Shown here one piece after another: positions 44,765 to 54,386 of a DNA stretch of 64,000 bases (its first letter is position 1; the number at the start of each line of letters is the position of its first letter). The stretch covers positions 124,001 through 188,000 of the forward strand of contig JAKZAN010000066.1 of the NCBI GenBank assembly GCA_023053545.1, given 5' to 3'. The position numbers and the translations under genes are program-made. Source of the stretch: Lepidurus packardi (lineage: Eukaryota; Arthropoda; Branchiopoda; Notostraca; Triopsidae). The notes beneath the pieces were generated by a model, which searched no databases, was not told where the DNA came from, and saw only the letters and a program-made list of their open reading frames with translations.

Positions 44765-46981
44765 TTAATTTTTATAAACGCGCGTCACCTTGTCAACGCC
44801 GTCTATTTTCTTAATGTTTTCGATTAATTTCTTCAAAATCGTATTGTTAGGAACAATAACAGCCACTTGTCCGTTAAAAATCCCGGCGTCACCATTAAGC
44901 GATATGCTTTGAATGTTTACACTCATATTGTTTGAAATAACTTTCGTTAATTGATTGGTTAATCCCAACGTATCCATTCCAGTAATTTTTAATACGGCTT
45001 TAAACTCTTGTTGCGACGAATCAATCCATTTGGCCTGCATGATGCGGTATGCATAATTGGACTGCAAACTAATAGCGTTTGGACAATCTTGCTTGTGAAC
45101 TTTGATGCCTTCGTTGATGGTCACAAAGCCAAATACTTTGTCGCCTGGAATTGGACTGCAACAAGCCGAAAGCGTGTAGTCTAACTTATCTTGCTCAGAC
45201 CCAAAAACAAGCATGTCGTAATTACTGCTTATAATTTGTTTGTTAATTTCCTCAGAGTCGGTATGCGATTTCTTGATTTTATTCTTAAAGAAATTAATAA
45301 AAGCATTACTCTTTTTAGCGGCATAATCGCGCAATTGCTGGTTTTCGATTGCGCCAATACCAACCCTATAAAACAGATCTAAACTCGTTTTTAATTTGAA
45401 AAAGAAAACCAATTCGTTGATTACGCTTTCGCTTATTGTAATCTTAAGGTGCCGTAATTTTCGCGTTAGCAATTCCCGTCCTTCTTCGGCAATCTTTTTT
45501 GTGTCTTCGTTTAATACGTTTCGGATTTTGTTTTTAGCCCGAGAGGTAGTTACATAATCAAGCCAGTTTACAGTTGGTTTCTGATGCGGCGAAGTTATAA
45601 TTTCAATTTGGTCGCCACTTTTTAGTTCATGATTTAATGGCACTAATTTGCCGTTCACGCGCGTGCCTCTTGTGCGAACACCAACTTCAGAGTGTATACT
45701 AAATGCAAAATCCAATGAAGTTGCACCTTTTGGAAGCGATTTGATTTCTCCTTTTGGTGTAAATACAAAGATTTCTTTTGCATACAAATTCATCTTAAAA
45801 TCCTGAACAAAGTCAACCGCATTGGTTTCAGAATTTTCGAGTGCTTCTTTCAATAAATTTAGCCAAACGTCTAAGCCACTTTCTTCAGTAGCGCCTTGCT
45901 TGTATTTGTAGTGTGCAGCATATCCTTTTTCTGCAATTTCGTCCATCCGTTCTGATCGGACTTGAATTTCAACCCAGCGGCCTTTTGGCCCCATAACGGT
46001 AATGTGCAGGGCTTCATAACCAGTCGATTTTGGCGATGATATCCAATCACGCAGTCGGCTTGGGCTTGGTCGATAATGGTCTGTTACGATCGAATAGATT
46101 TTCCAAGCTATAAATTTTTCGTCATGCGGAGTGGATTTGTATACAATTCGAAGTGCGAATTTGTCATAAACTTCATCGAAGGTCACATTCTGCGCTTTCA
46201 TTTTGCGGCGAATAGAGTAGATCGATTTTGGCCGACCCTTGATGGCATATTCAACGCCTTCTGCGTCTAAAGATGCTTTCAAGACATCACTAATAGCCGT
46301 AATATAGGCGTCTTGCTCTTCTTTGGTTTCCTTTATTTTGCTTACAATATCCTTGTAAATTTCTGGTTCTGTATATTTTAGGCCTAAATCTTCAAGTTTG
46401 GTTTTGATGTTGTATAAGCCCAGCCGATGGGCAAGGGGGGCATAAATATACAAGGTTTCAGAAGCAATTTTAACTTGTTTGTGGTCTGGCATCGAATCCA
46501 TAGTTTGCATATTATGCAACCGATCAGCCAGCTTGATTAAAATTACCCGCACATCATCGTTTAAGGTCAAAAGCATCTTTCGAAAATTTTCCGCTTGCAT
46601 GGAAATATTCATGTCTTTTTTGACTTGGGCAATCTTCGTGAGCCCCTCAACAATTTGCGCTACTTTTGGATTAAATAGGTGTGCGATTTCTTCAACTGTC
46701 GTGTCTGTGTCTTCCACGACATCATGCATTAATGCCGCCGCAATTGATGTGGCACCTAAACCAATTTCACCAGCTACTATTTTTGCAACGGCAATTGGAT
46801 GAAAAATATAAGCTTCCCCAGATTTTCTGCGCATTTCTTTATGCGCTTCGACAGCAAAATCGAATGCTTTTCGAATCAGTTTCTTATCATCGTCTGACAA
46901 GGTCTGATAACTGATTCGCAATAACTCCTTGTATTCTTGAGCAATTGCTTTGTTTTCTTTTTCTACATCAATTTCAACCAT
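44765..46981 (-). CDS. Bifunctional (p)ppGpp synthetase/hydrolase (RelA/SpoT homologue)
   Basis: The 738-residue Rsh enzyme makes and degrades the alarmone ppGpp. The hydrolase HD domain is intact ('IFHPIAVAKIVAGE', 'AALMHDVVEDTDTT', 'IKLADRLHNMQTM'). The synthetase domain has 'IKGRPKSIYSIRRKMK' and 'VYDKFALRIVY' with 'STGYEALHITVMGP'. A TGS domain ('EIFVFTPKGEIKSLPKGATSLDFAFSIH', core 'VFTPKGEIKSLPKGATSLD'), a helical/zinc-finger-like region with 'SACCSPIPGD', and a C-terminal ACT domain complete the long-Rsh layout. Both catalytic halves therefore appear functional. It is monocistronic; 71 bases upstream lies the TrmH-family gene on the same strand. Confidence 0.95.
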   Translation of the reverse strand: MVEIDVEKENKAIAQEYKELLRISYQTLSDDDKKLIRKAFDFAVEAHKEMRRKSGEAYIFHPIAVAKIVAGEIGLGATSIAAALMHDVVEDTDTTVEEIAHLFNPKVAQIVEGLTKIAQVKKDMNISMQAENFRKMLLTLNDDVRVILIKLADRLHNMQTMDSMPDHKQVKIASETLYIYAPLAHRLGLYNIKTKLEDLGLKYTEPEIYKDIVSKIKETKEEQDAYITAISDVLKASLDAEGVEYAIKGRPKSIYSIRRKMKAQNVTFDEVYDKFALRIVYKSTPHDEKFIAWKIYSIVTDHYRPSPSRLRDWISSPKSTGYEALHITVMGPKGRWVEIQVRSERMDEIAEKGYAAHYKYKQGATEESGLDVWLNLLKEALENSETNAVDFVQDFKMNLYAKEIFVFTPKGEIKSLPKGATSLDFAFSIHSEVGVRTRGTRVNGKLVPLNHELKSGDQIEIITSPHQKPTVNWLDYVTTSRAKNKIRNVLNEDTKKIAEEGRELLTRKLRHLKITISESVINELVFFFKLKTSLDLFYRVGIGAIENQQLRDYAAKKSNAFINFFKNKIKKSHTDSEEINKQIISSNYDMLVFGSEQDKLDYTLSACCSPIPGDKVFGFVTINEGIKVHKQDCPNAISLQSNYAYRIMQAKWIDSSQQEFKAVLKITGMDTLGLTNQLTKVISNNMSVNIQSISLNGDAGIFNGQVAVIVPNNTILKKLIENIKKIDGVDKVTRVYKN

Positions 46982-47052
46982 AGTAACTTGGGTTTCTTTC
47001 GCTAAAAATAGCTAGAAGAAACGAGAATTGCAAGCGCTTTAATTTCTATTTT

Positions 47053-47841
47053 TTATTGAAACCTACGTTGTCGTTTTGCCTCAAAAATAAGAACAGCGGC
47101 CGCAACGGAAACATTCATAGAATCAATTTCGCCTTGCATCGGTATGATGATGTTTTGTGTTGAGGCTTCACGCCATTCGGCGGTCAATCCAGTCGATTCT
47201 GTGCCCACAACCAGCGCAGTTCCTGCTGTGAAATCTTGCTCAAAGTATGGGCAAGCATCTTGCAGGGTTGCAGCGTAGATTGCAATTTTATGTTTTTTTA
47301 GAAATGCTAAAATTTCCGTGGTGCTACCAGTCGCAATTTGCGTAGTAAACACACAACCCACACTCGACCTAATAATATTGGGGTTGTATAAGTCTCCAAG
47401 CGGATTCGCAATTATAACGGCATCCACATTTGCAGCATCTGCTGTGCGCAATAATGCGCCAATATTTCCCGGTTTTTCAGGAGCTTCAGCAACAAGTATC
47501 AGCGGATTATTACGCAACTTCAGCGCTTCTAGTTCGACTGATTTTGATTTCGCAATTCCTATAATGCCTTCCGTGCTATCACGATAGGCTAATTTTTCGT
47601 AAACTTCTCGCGTAATTTCAATAACGTCGGCATCTGAATTAAAGTCTAGAACTAATGTTCTCGGACAAAGATCTTCAACAAACAATAGCAGTTCCAACTC
47701 AAATCCGCCCTTTAAAGCTAACGCCACTTCGCGTTTGCCTTCAATTAGAAAAGTACCTGATTGTCTGCGTGCTTTCGACTTTTCCTGTAATTGCAGGAGA
47801 CTTTTAATTAGGGGGTTTTGGAGACTTGTAATTTGCTTCAC
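47053..47841 (-). CDS. TrmH/SpoU-family RNA 2'-O-methyltransferase
   Basis: The protein has about 262 residues from a GTG start at 47841 (V-KQITSLQNPLIK). The frame reaches an upstream ATG at 47907, but a perfect -7 promoter element (47854-47861) lies inside that extension and family members usually begin at the 'ITSLQNP' segment. An N-terminal L30e-like substrate-binding domain ('GTFLIEGKREVALAL') is followed by a SPOUT methyltransferase domain. Its motifs are 'APEKPGNIGALLRTADAAN', 'NIIRSSVGCVF', 'VVGTESTGLT' and 'IIPMQGEIDSMNVSVAAAV'. The knot binds SAM. The target (23S rRNA Gm2251-like or tRNA) is not decided by sequence. Confidence 0.9.
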   Translation of the reverse strand: MKQITSLQNPLIKSLLQLQEKSKARRQSGTFLIEGKREVALALKGGFELELLLFVEDLCPRTLVLDFNSDADVIEITREVYEKLAYRDSTEGIIGIAKSKSVELEALKLRNNPLILVAEAPEKPGNIGALLRTADAANVDAVIIANPLGDLYNPNIIRSSVGCVFTTQIATGSTTEILAFLKKHKIAIYAATLQDACPYFEQDFTAGTALVVGTESTGLTAEWREASTQNIIIPMQGEIDSMNVSVAAAVLIFEAKRQRRFQ

Positions 47842-47853
47842 TATTTTTTTTGC

Positions 47854-47861
47854 CAAAGATA
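47854..47861 (-). promoter_or_regulatory. Promoter -7 element for the TrmH-family gene
   Basis: TATCTTTG on the minus strand, 12 bases before the GTG at 47841; it decides between two possible starts. Confidence 0.5.
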
Positions 47862-47918
47862 CAAAGGTTTCCTGAATGCTTTTTCGTTCCAGATGACGCC
47901 AACCCAAATTTTGATTGC

Positions 47919-47926
47919 TATTTTTG
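47919..47926 (+). promoter_or_regulatory. Promoter -7 element for the TRIC-like gene
   Basis: TATTTTTG, 17 bases before the ATG at 47944; divergent from the TrmH-family promoter. Confidence 0.5.
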
Positions 47927-47943
47927 CAGGAAATTAAAACAAA

Positions 47944-48546
47944 ATGTTTCAGATAATTGAAATTTTAGGTACAGTGGCGTTTGCTATTTCAGGTTCATTA
48001 AATGCAATGAATAAAAAGCTTGATCCTTTTGGTGTATTTATAATTGCATTTGTTACTGCAGTTGGCGGCGGGACGCTTCGCGATGTATTAATTGGTCGAA
48101 CACCCGTTACATGGATGCTTAACGTGGGTAGCGTTTACCTTATTATAGGTGGTTTTGTTATGGCAATTTTATTTCGAAAAAAACTGGATAGGCTGCGGAT
48201 ATCGTTAATGCTTTTTGACACCATAGGCATGAGTGTATTTACTTTGATTGGTTTGCAAAAGGGTATTGACACGGGACTTAATCCTGTTATATGCATTGCG
48301 CTTGGAACCATAACAGCTTGCTTTGGTGGGGTAATCAGAGATATTTTATGCAATGAAATTCCAGTAATTTTTAGACGTGAGATTTATGCAACTATATGCA
48401 TTTTTGGCGGTTTTTTATTCTTTACGTTACAGAAAATGAATATTGAAACCGATTTTCTATACGTCCTTACAGCATCAGTTATGATTTCTATTCGACTGAT
48501 GGCAATTAAGTTTAAATGGAGTTTGTCGCCCGTAGAAAAGCAATAA
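47944..48546 (+). CDS. TRIC/YadS-family membrane protein
   Basis: This 200-residue protein with about seven membrane helices has two tandem UPF0126 repeats. Each carries the glycine-rich signature: 'AFVTAVGGGTLRDVLIGRTPV' (core 'AVGGGTLRDVLIG') and 'ITACFGGVIRDILCNEIPV'. Bacterial homologues (YadS, YicG, prokaryotic TRIC) form trimeric cation channels; physiological substrate is unknown, with glycine uptake reported for some. Its stop codon directly abuts the stop of the convergent T9SS cargo gene (48547), with no intervening base. Confidence 0.92.
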   Translation: MFQIIEILGTVAFAISGSLNAMNKKLDPFGVFIIAFVTAVGGGTLRDVLIGRTPVTWMLNVGSVYLIIGGFVMAILFRKKLDRLRISLMLFDTIGMSVFTLIGLQKGIDTGLNPVICIALGTITACFGGVIRDILCNEIPVIFRREIYATICIFGGFLFFTLQKMNIETDFLYVLTASVMISIRLMAIKFKWSLSPVEKQ

Positions 48547-50352
48547 CTAGCGGTTTAGATACAAATAGCCGCTATAGGGTTTTGGAAAATCGGCGTCATT
48601 TAGTTCTAGAATGTAGAAGTAGGTGCCAGTGGGTACGTGCTTCTCGAACGGACTGGCATTTCGATTTACTTCCCCAGTCCAATTGGGCATTGTGTTGTTG
48701 CCAACCCACAATAATTTTCCCCACCGGTTGTAGATTTCAAGTTTAAAATTTTCAAAAATATCGCGAAGTCCATCAATAAAGAAATCATCATTTGCACCAT
48801 CTCCATTTGCAGATACATAATTGTAGATAACCGGAGCACAGTTTTTTACCAATAATCTAAATGAAGTAATGTTGAAACACGAACCGTTTTGGATTCGGAC
48901 ATAAATCGTAGTAGGTGTAACAGACAGGAAATTATTAGTGTCGATAATGGCGTTAACTCCAGCTGTTGCATCATTTTCCGAAGTATGGAAAGTAATGACG
49001 TCGTTAGGGTTATTGCTTATTGAATTGCCATACTCAGAAAAATCAAAAAGACCAGTGCCTAATCCTTTGTTGCATTGCGTTAAATCTTGAATAGTATTAA
49101 AAGAAGGCACAATCTGCAACCAAACAGAGATTTCATCAACGTTATTTAACTCGTTCAATTCTGTCACCACGCCAATTCCTGTTCCCAAATCATCAACAAC
49201 AAAACGTAATGTGAAATTTGGTGAAATAGAATCTGGTATTAAAAGTATGATCTGGCGAACTTCATTTCCGCCAATGGGAATACTGTTATTTGTTGTTGCA
49301 TTGCCAACCAAAATTCCGTCTGCATAGATTGCAATGGGAACATTTGCAGGCAATTCATTTGTGCTATTGATGTTGTATATTGTATAATCGACAACTATTT
49401 CTTTAGATCCACAATTGTTTGAGACTTGGTCGATCGAAACTGTGGCGTCAGGCAATTGGCTGTTAAGTTTCGTTACAATTGCATTAATCATAACAAAATC
49501 CTGACCTGACGTAAGTTGGATTTGAGCAGCCGAATCGCCAACGCGTATGTTGTCTTGTATATTGTATACATCCAAATCCATATTGAATAATGTACTTGAA
49601 TTTGTAATGCTATTTGTGCCGTTAAACGCATTATTGGCAGGGTTTAAAGGCGGATTGGCAATAATATTTCCGTTGATTTTCAAGGTTTCGTCTACCGCTA
49701 TGCCAACGTCGCCTTCCCAAGCCAAGAATCCAATTTTAGCATCTTGGTTGTCGATAACGTTTAAACTATCGAGTGTAATGTTGAGCTCACGTTGAATTCC
49801 CGACACAAATTGCAAACCATCATATAAATTGAGCTGGTTTAAGGGTAGGCTGTCATTTTTGTAAATCACAATAATGGCCCATCCTGCAAAATTGGTTCGG
49901 TTGGGGCAATAAGCCGGAATTACATCGGAAAGATCTAAATCAGAAAGCAAGTAGCCGCCATTTCCAGTTGCAGCAACTTGTGTGGTGATGTCCTTAAAAG
50001 CACTAAAAAATATCAAACCGCCATTATTTGTGGGTTGCATAATATTGAACGTCCGATCCGGAACAATCTCGATGCCATTTAGTTTCACTTCAAAATCTCC
50101 GGGGCCTGATCCTGCCCAATACAAGTAGGCCTTTTCCAATTGATCGCTGGGCTGTAAGGCCAAAACCGCTTCAGATTCCGTTAAGATTGAACAAGGCGCA
50201 TCCCAATCTCCGTTCTCTTGCGTATTTAGCGTATTTCCGATGAACGTAAAATCGAACCGGCCATTAAATTGTCTGAAAACTGAAACATTTTGCGCTTCAA
50301 GCATTGTCGACATTAAGCCAATAAGAATTAGAAATTGTAATGTTCTGGCCAT
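48547..50352 (-). CDS. Secreted protein with type B (gliding-motility-associated) T9SS C-terminal domain
   Basis: The 601-residue protein has a signal peptide ('LQFLILIGLMSTMLEAQ'). An N-terminal domain with 'LEKAYLYWAGSGPGDFEVKLNG' (core 'KAYLYWAGSGPGDFEV') resembles the DUF3344-like modules of bacterial surface proteins. It is followed by Ig/CARDB-like beta modules. The C-terminal ~85 residues form the CHU_C/type B sorting domain: 'ISANGDGANDDFFIDGL'-like text (here VSANGDGANDDF), 'LEIYNRWGKLLWVGNN' and 'VPTGTYFYILEL', ending 'GYLYLNR'. Type B cargo usually depends on SprF/PorP-like partners, none of which is adjacent. Function is unknown; probably surface-exposed or in an extracellular matrix. 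Confidence 0.9.
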   Translation of the reverse strand: MARTLQFLILIGLMSTMLEAQNVSVFRQFNGRFDFTFIGNTLNTQENGDWDAPCSILTESEAVLALQPSDQLEKAYLYWAGSGPGDFEVKLNGIEIVPDRTFNIMQPTNNGGLIFFSAFKDITTQVAATGNGGYLLSDLDLSDVIPAYCPNRTNFAGWAIIVIYKNDSLPLNQLNLYDGLQFVSGIQRELNITLDSLNVIDNQDAKIGFLAWEGDVGIAVDETLKINGNIIANPPLNPANNAFNGTNSITNSSTLFNMDLDVYNIQDNIRVGDSAAQIQLTSGQDFVMINAIVTKLNSQLPDATVSIDQVSNNCGSKEIVVDYTIYNINSTNELPANVPIAIYADGILVGNATTNNSIPIGGNEVRQIILLIPDSISPNFTLRFVVDDLGTGIGVVTELNELNNVDEISVWLQIVPSFNTIQDLTQCNKGLGTGLFDFSEYGNSISNNPNDVITFHTSENDATAGVNAIIDTNNFLSVTPTTIYVRIQNGSCFNITSFRLLVKNCAPVIYNYVSANGDGANDDFFIDGLRDIFENFKLEIYNRWGKLLWVGNNTMPNWTGEVNRNASPFEKHVPTGTYFYILELNDADFPKPYSGYLYLNR

Positions 50353-50468
50353 TAACAGGTTTTTATCATCAGTTGATAAAGGTAGAAAAATTTGACAATA
50401 GTCTTAAACATAAATTCGGACTACTAATTGGAAATAAATCAGTAATTTTCGCAGGTTAAAAATCAAGT

Positions 50469-51449
50469 TTGGAAAATTTAATTGTAAGGCCATACCAGTT
50501 ATCTGATCACCGCAAATGGAACGAATTTATCGCTACAGCGAAGAATTCGACATTTCTTTTTAGCCGTGATTTTATGGAATATCATTCAGATCGGTTTGAG
50601 GATGCCTCATTAATTATTGGCAATGATGGTGCGCATTGGCTTGCGGTTTTGCCTGCGCATAAACAAGGCGATTTGATTGCGTCTCATAATGGTCTGACCT
50701 ATGGTGGTTTGATTTATTCCGACCGCGTAACTCAATCTGAAATGATTGAGATATTTAGAGTATTATTGTCGCATCTGCATACTGCACAGTTTCGCACGCT
50801 CCAAATCAAATCCATTCCAAGAATTTACCACCAGAAACCCGCAGACGAACTGGATTATGCGCTTTTTTTAGCTAAGGCCAGGTTAATTCGCCGTGATTCC
50901 TTGTCTGTGCTCGATAATTCCGCGTCTAATTTTATATCCCGTTCACGGAGAAACAGCATTCGACGTGGCCATCTCAACCAACTCACAATAGTGGAAGAGC
51001 CCAATTTTCGAATTTTTTGGGAAACCATCTTAGAACCAAATTTAAAACGCAAACACGATTCAAAGCCCGTCCATTCTATTACTGAAATTGAAAAGTTACA
51101 CCAATTATTTCCCGATAATATTAGGCATTTTAATGTTTATTTTAAAGATAAAATTGTTGCAGGAACTACGATTTTTGTGTCGGATCAAGTGGCACATCCG
51201 CAATATGTTTCGGGGCAAGCCGATAAAAATGAATTGGGTTCGTTGGACTTCTTATACCACCACCTAATCACAAATATTTTTAAAGATAAAAAGTATTTTG
51301 ATTTTGGCATTTCTAATGAAAATAACGGATCCAAACTCAACAAAGGCTTGATTTTCTGGAAAGAAAGTTTCGGGGCTCACACCATTACACAAGATTTTTA
51401 TGAGGTCGATACCGCAAATTTTAAATTGTTAAACGACGTATTTATATGA
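50469..51449 (+). CDS. FemAB/GNAT-like acyltransferase in a glycan cluster
   Basis: The 326-residue protein begins at a TTG (50469; [20 protein letters not shown]). It looks like the FemAB/GNAT-related proteins found in flavobacterial sugar clusters: a first acyltransferase-like half ('[20 protein letters not shown]') and a second half with '[33 protein letters not shown]' (core '[16 protein letters not shown]') and '[18 protein letters not shown]'. Its 3' end overlaps the aminotransferase start by 4 bases. It may acylate an amino sugar made by its neighbours (an amino-acyl or formyl-like decoration). The exact reaction is unknown. Confidence 0.72.
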   Translation: MENLIVRPYQLSDHRKWNEFIATAKNSTFLFSRDFMEYHSDRFEDASLIIGNDGAHWLAVLPAHKQGDLIASHNGLTYGGLIYSDRVTQSEMIEIFRVLLSHLHTAQFRTLQIKSIPRIYHQKPADELDYALFLAKARLIRRDSLSVLDNSASNFISRSRRNSIRRGHLNQLTIVEEPNFRIFWETILEPNLKRKHDSKPVHSITEIEKLHQLFPDNIRHFNVYFKDKIVAGTTIFVSDQVAHPQYVSGQADKNELGSLDFLYHHLITNIFKDKKYFDFGISNENNGSKLNKGLIFWKESFGAHTITQDFYEVDTANFKLLNDVFI

Positions 51450-52540
51450 TAAAGTTCCTCGACATACAAAAGCTAAACAAACCTTATGAAGCATTATTTC
51501 AACAAAAATTGAAATCAGTTTCAGAAAGTGGCTGGCTAATTCTCGGAGAGGAAGTATCTAACTTCGAAATCAATTTCGCGCAGTATTGTGGTGCATCACA
51601 TTGTGTTGGGGTTGCAAATGGTTTGGATGCATTGGTGTTAATTTTTAAAGCCTATATCGAGCTTAATTTACTTCGACCTGGCGATGAGGTTTTGGTACCT
51701 GCAAATACTTATATAGCAAGTGTTTTATCAATAATACATGCAGGTTTAAAACCGGTTTTTGTGGAGCCTGCAGCTGATTTTAATATTGATTTTAATGCCA
51801 TTACTGAAAAGATTTCTCCAAAAACAAGAGCGATTTTGGCGGTGCATTTGTATGGAAAGTTGGCCAATATGAAGCAAATCAATAAGATTGCTAAAGCGCA
51901 TAATTTACTGGTTTTTGAAGATGCAGCGCAAGCACATGGCGCAGAAAATGAAGACGGCAAAGCAGGAAATTTATCTGATGCCGCTGCTTTCAGTTTCTAT
52001 CCTGGAAAAAACTTGGGCGCTTTGGGCGATGCTGGTGCAGTAACAACCAATAATTCCAAGTTAGCCGAAACCATTAGCTCGCTTAGAAATTATGGCTCGT
52101 CAACAAAATATTACAATGATTTTATAGGTGTTAATAGCCGACTTGATGAATTGCAAGCGGGTTTTCTCAACATAAAGCTTGAAAATTTAACGGCAGACAA
52201 TCATAAACGACAGGCAGTCGCCGCGCGTTATTTTGCGGAAATCAACAATGCAAAAATTCAACTTCCGACCCACGAAGGCGGTTTGGATCATGTATTTCAC
52301 TTATTTGTAATTAGGTCAAAAAATAGGGACGTGCTTAAAAAATATTTGCACGAAAATGACATTGAAACCTTAATTCATTATCCAGTGCCGCCGCATAAAC
52401 AAAAGGCACTAGCCGAATTTAACCAGTTATCATTACCCAAAACCGAGCAAATACACGAAGAAGTATTAAGTTTGCCTATTAGTCCAATGCTGACGGCGGA
52501 CGAGATTACAAAAATAATCGAGGTGATCAATCAATTTTAA
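51446..52540 (+). CDS. DegT/DnrJ/EryC1/StrS aminotransferase (FdtB/QdtB-like)
   Basis: This 364-residue PLP enzyme has '[12 protein letters not shown]' (D159) and '[16 protein letters not shown]' (Schiff-base K188). The [10 protein letters not shown] form is typical of FdtB/QdtB/DesV enzymes that make 3-amino-3,6-dideoxy sugars from dTDP-3-keto-6-deoxyhexoses. The FdtA-like isomerase that would supply that substrate is encoded about 5 kb downstream, and an acyltransferase gene follows directly (4-base gap). This favours a dTDP-Fuc3N/Qui3N-type product. It overlaps the upstream FemAB-like gene by 4 bases. Confidence 0.9.
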   Translation: MIKFLDIQKLNKPYEALFQQKLKSVSESGWLILGEEVSNFEINFAQYCGASHCVGVANGLDALVLIFKAYIELNLLRPGDEVLVPANTYIASVLSIIHAGLKPVFVEPAADFNIDFNAITEKISPKTRAILAVHLYGKLANMKQINKIAKAHNLLVFEDAAQAHGAENEDGKAGNLSDAAAFSFYPGKNLGALGDAGAVTTNNSKLAETISSLRNYGSSTKYYNDFIGVNSRLDELQAGFLNIKLENLTADNHKRQAVAARYFAEINNAKIQLPTHEGGLDHVFHLFVIRSKNRDVLKKYLHENDIETLIHYPVPPHKQKALAEFNQLSLPKTEQIHEEVLSLPISPMLTADEITKIIEVINQF

Positions 52541-52543
52541 AAG

Positions 52544-53113
52544 ATGGGAATTTCAGAAAAAATCAAAGATTTTCTATTCATTAGACTACGGATTTACAAA
52601 TACCGATGGTTATCAACTTGTAAGAATGTGACTGGAACACCCAATCTGTTTTTACCATTGCTCTTAAACGGTAAGGGCAAAATATCTTTTGGTGAAAATT
52701 TCCAAAATGGGGTTTCTGCGGCACATCACACTTATTCTGGCTACAATTATATTTTAGCGCATGAATCTGATAGCGAAGTGATTATCGGTAATAATGTGGT
52801 AATGGCAAATGGCGCTAGCATTCAAGCGGTTTCGAAAATTACAATCGAAGACAATGTTATGATTGGCATCAATTGTTTTTTAGTAGATACCGACGGACAT
52901 GATTTGGATCCGGAAAAACGCATGACAGGTGAGGTGAAAACGGGGAATATTACAATTAAGAAGAACGCAGTGGTTTTCTACAATTCTGTTGTTTTGAAAG
53001 GCGTTACAATTGGCGAGAACTCCGTTATAGGCAGTTGTTCAGTGGTCACGAAAGACATTCCGGCGAATGTCTTTGCAGCAGGTAACCCCGCGCGTGTAAT
53101 CCGAAATCTATAA
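52544..53113 (+). CDS. Hexapeptide-repeat acyltransferase (xenobiotic/sugar acetyltransferase type)
   Basis: The 189-residue left-handed beta-helix acyltransferase carries repeats around 'VIIGNNVVMANGASIQAV', 'ITIEDNVMIGINCFLVDTDGHDLDP' (core 'IGINCFLVDTDGHDL') and 'GVTIGENSVIGSCSVVTKDIP', ending in the usual 'AAGNPARVIRNL'. The family acetylates sugars or amino sugars with acetyl-CoA. Its place between the FdtB-like aminotransferase and the flippase gene makes it the likely 3-N-acetyltransferase (FdtC/QdtC-like) or an O-acetyltransferase of the repeat unit. Confidence 0.88.
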   Translation: MGISEKIKDFLFIRLRIYKYRWLSTCKNVTGTPNLFLPLLLNGKGKISFGENFQNGVSAAHHTYSGYNYILAHESDSEVIIGNNVVMANGASIQAVSKITIEDNVMIGINCFLVDTDGHDLDPEKRMTGEVKTGNITIKKNAVVFYNSVVLKGVTIGENSVIGSCSVVTKDIPANVFAAGNPARVIRNL

Positions 53114-53114
53114 A

Positions 53115-54386
53115 TTGAAATTCATCAAACAAAATATGCTTCTTAAGGTACTGTCGCTAAATTCAGCTTCAGTTGCAGTCAATTTTGTATTAGGAATTTT
53201 ATCTTCAAGGCTAATTTCACATTATTTAGGGGCTAACGGAATGGCCTTATTGGGCAGTTTTCGCAACTTTGGAACCATGATGAAAGCTATTGCCACGCTG
53301 GGAATTAGCAATTCATTAGTTAAATTGTTTGTAGAAAATAAAGACGACAAAAAAGAATTGGTAACAGTTTATTCCACTTTTTTTTGGCTCTTTCTGATAC
53401 TTTCAATTGGTTTTGGTTTTACCATTATTGTATTAGCAGACAACATTTCAAATTTTATTTTCTTTGAAAATCAATATACCGCGCCAATTCGATTTTTTGG
53501 ATTGATGCTGCCGTTGATAGTAATCAATACTTTTTGGATGGCGATTTACAATGGTTTGGAGCGCTATAAAAGCATTGTTTTAATTCAGATTATTTCCAAT
53601 ATATTGGTTTTTGGCATTGCTGCGCTGTTCATCTGGAAAGCCAATATTACTGGTGGTTTGTGGTCTGTTGCGTTGGGAGAGGCTGCAATGGTGTTCGTGA
53701 CTTTCTGGTTTGTTAGAAAAGATTCCGAGTATTTTCGGTTTGATTTACAAAAGATTATCAGCAGAAAATACTTGAAAGTTATTCAAAAATTTGCAGCTAT
53801 GGCTTTGTTCACAGCTGTTATTGCCCCGGTTTCGTTGTTATTAATTCGGAATAGCATCGTCCTGCAGTTTTCAATTCAAGATGCTGGAATCTGGGATGCC
53901 GTGAACCGCTTATCAGGTTTTTATATGATGTTTATTGGAACCGGATTGTCTCTTTATTACATGCCAAAACTAGCTTCGATTGATTCTGATTCTGAATTTA
54001 TAGTGGAGTTGCAATCGTATTTTAAGATTTTCGTACCACTTTTTGTATTTATTCTAATTGCGGTCTATTTTAGCCGTGAACTCATTATAATGTTAGCATT
54101 TACTGCAGAATTTTCAGCTATTAAAAGCCTGTTAATTTGGCAATTGGGCGGCGATTTGTTTCGCGTTATGACGCTAGCTTTTGGGTTTCAAATTGTTGTA
54201 AAAACGATGATGAAACGCTACTTTTTCGGGGAACTATTGTTTAATGTGGGCTACTTGTTTTTGGTGCATTTCCTCTTGAAACATAATGGCGTTGAAGGTG
54301 CTGTTCAGGCCTATTTTTATATAAATGTTGTTTGCTTTCTTTCAGTATTACTCATGTTTCGGAATTTATTTCTTAAACAGAAGTAG
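53115..54386 (+). CDS. O-antigen flippase (Wzx/RfbX-like)
   Basis: The 423-residue protein has about twelve membrane helices and no hydrophilic domain. It begins 'LLKVLSLNSASVAVNFVLGILSSRLISHYLGANGMALLGSFRNF' (core 'LISHYLGANGMALLGSFRN'), as in the O-antigen translocase group of the MOP superfamily. It moves lipid-linked glycan units across the inner membrane. The track start is a TTG one base after the previous stop; the ATG seven codons later (53136) is an alternative. Its last 14 bases overlap the convergent glycosyltransferase gene. It marks the cluster as a flippase-dependent glycan pathway. Confidence 0.9.
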   Translation: MKFIKQNMLLKVLSLNSASVAVNFVLGILSSRLISHYLGANGMALLGSFRNFGTMMKAIATLGISNSLVKLFVENKDDKKELVTVYSTFFWLFLILSIGFGFTIIVLADNISNFIFFENQYTAPIRFFGLMLPLIVINTFWMAIYNGLERYKSIVLIQIISNILVFGIAALFIWKANITGGLWSVALGEAAMVFVTFWFVRKDSEYFRFDLQKIISRKYLKVIQKFAAMALFTAVIAPVSLLLIRNSIVLQFSIQDAGIWDAVNRLSGFYMMFIGTGLSLYYMPKLASIDSDSEFIVELQSYFKIFVPLFVFILIAVYFSRELIIMLAFTAEFSAIKSLLIWQLGGDLFRVMTLAFGFQIVVKTMMKRYFFGELLFNVGYLFLVHFLLKHNGVEGAVQAYFYINVVCFLSVLLMFRNLFLKQK

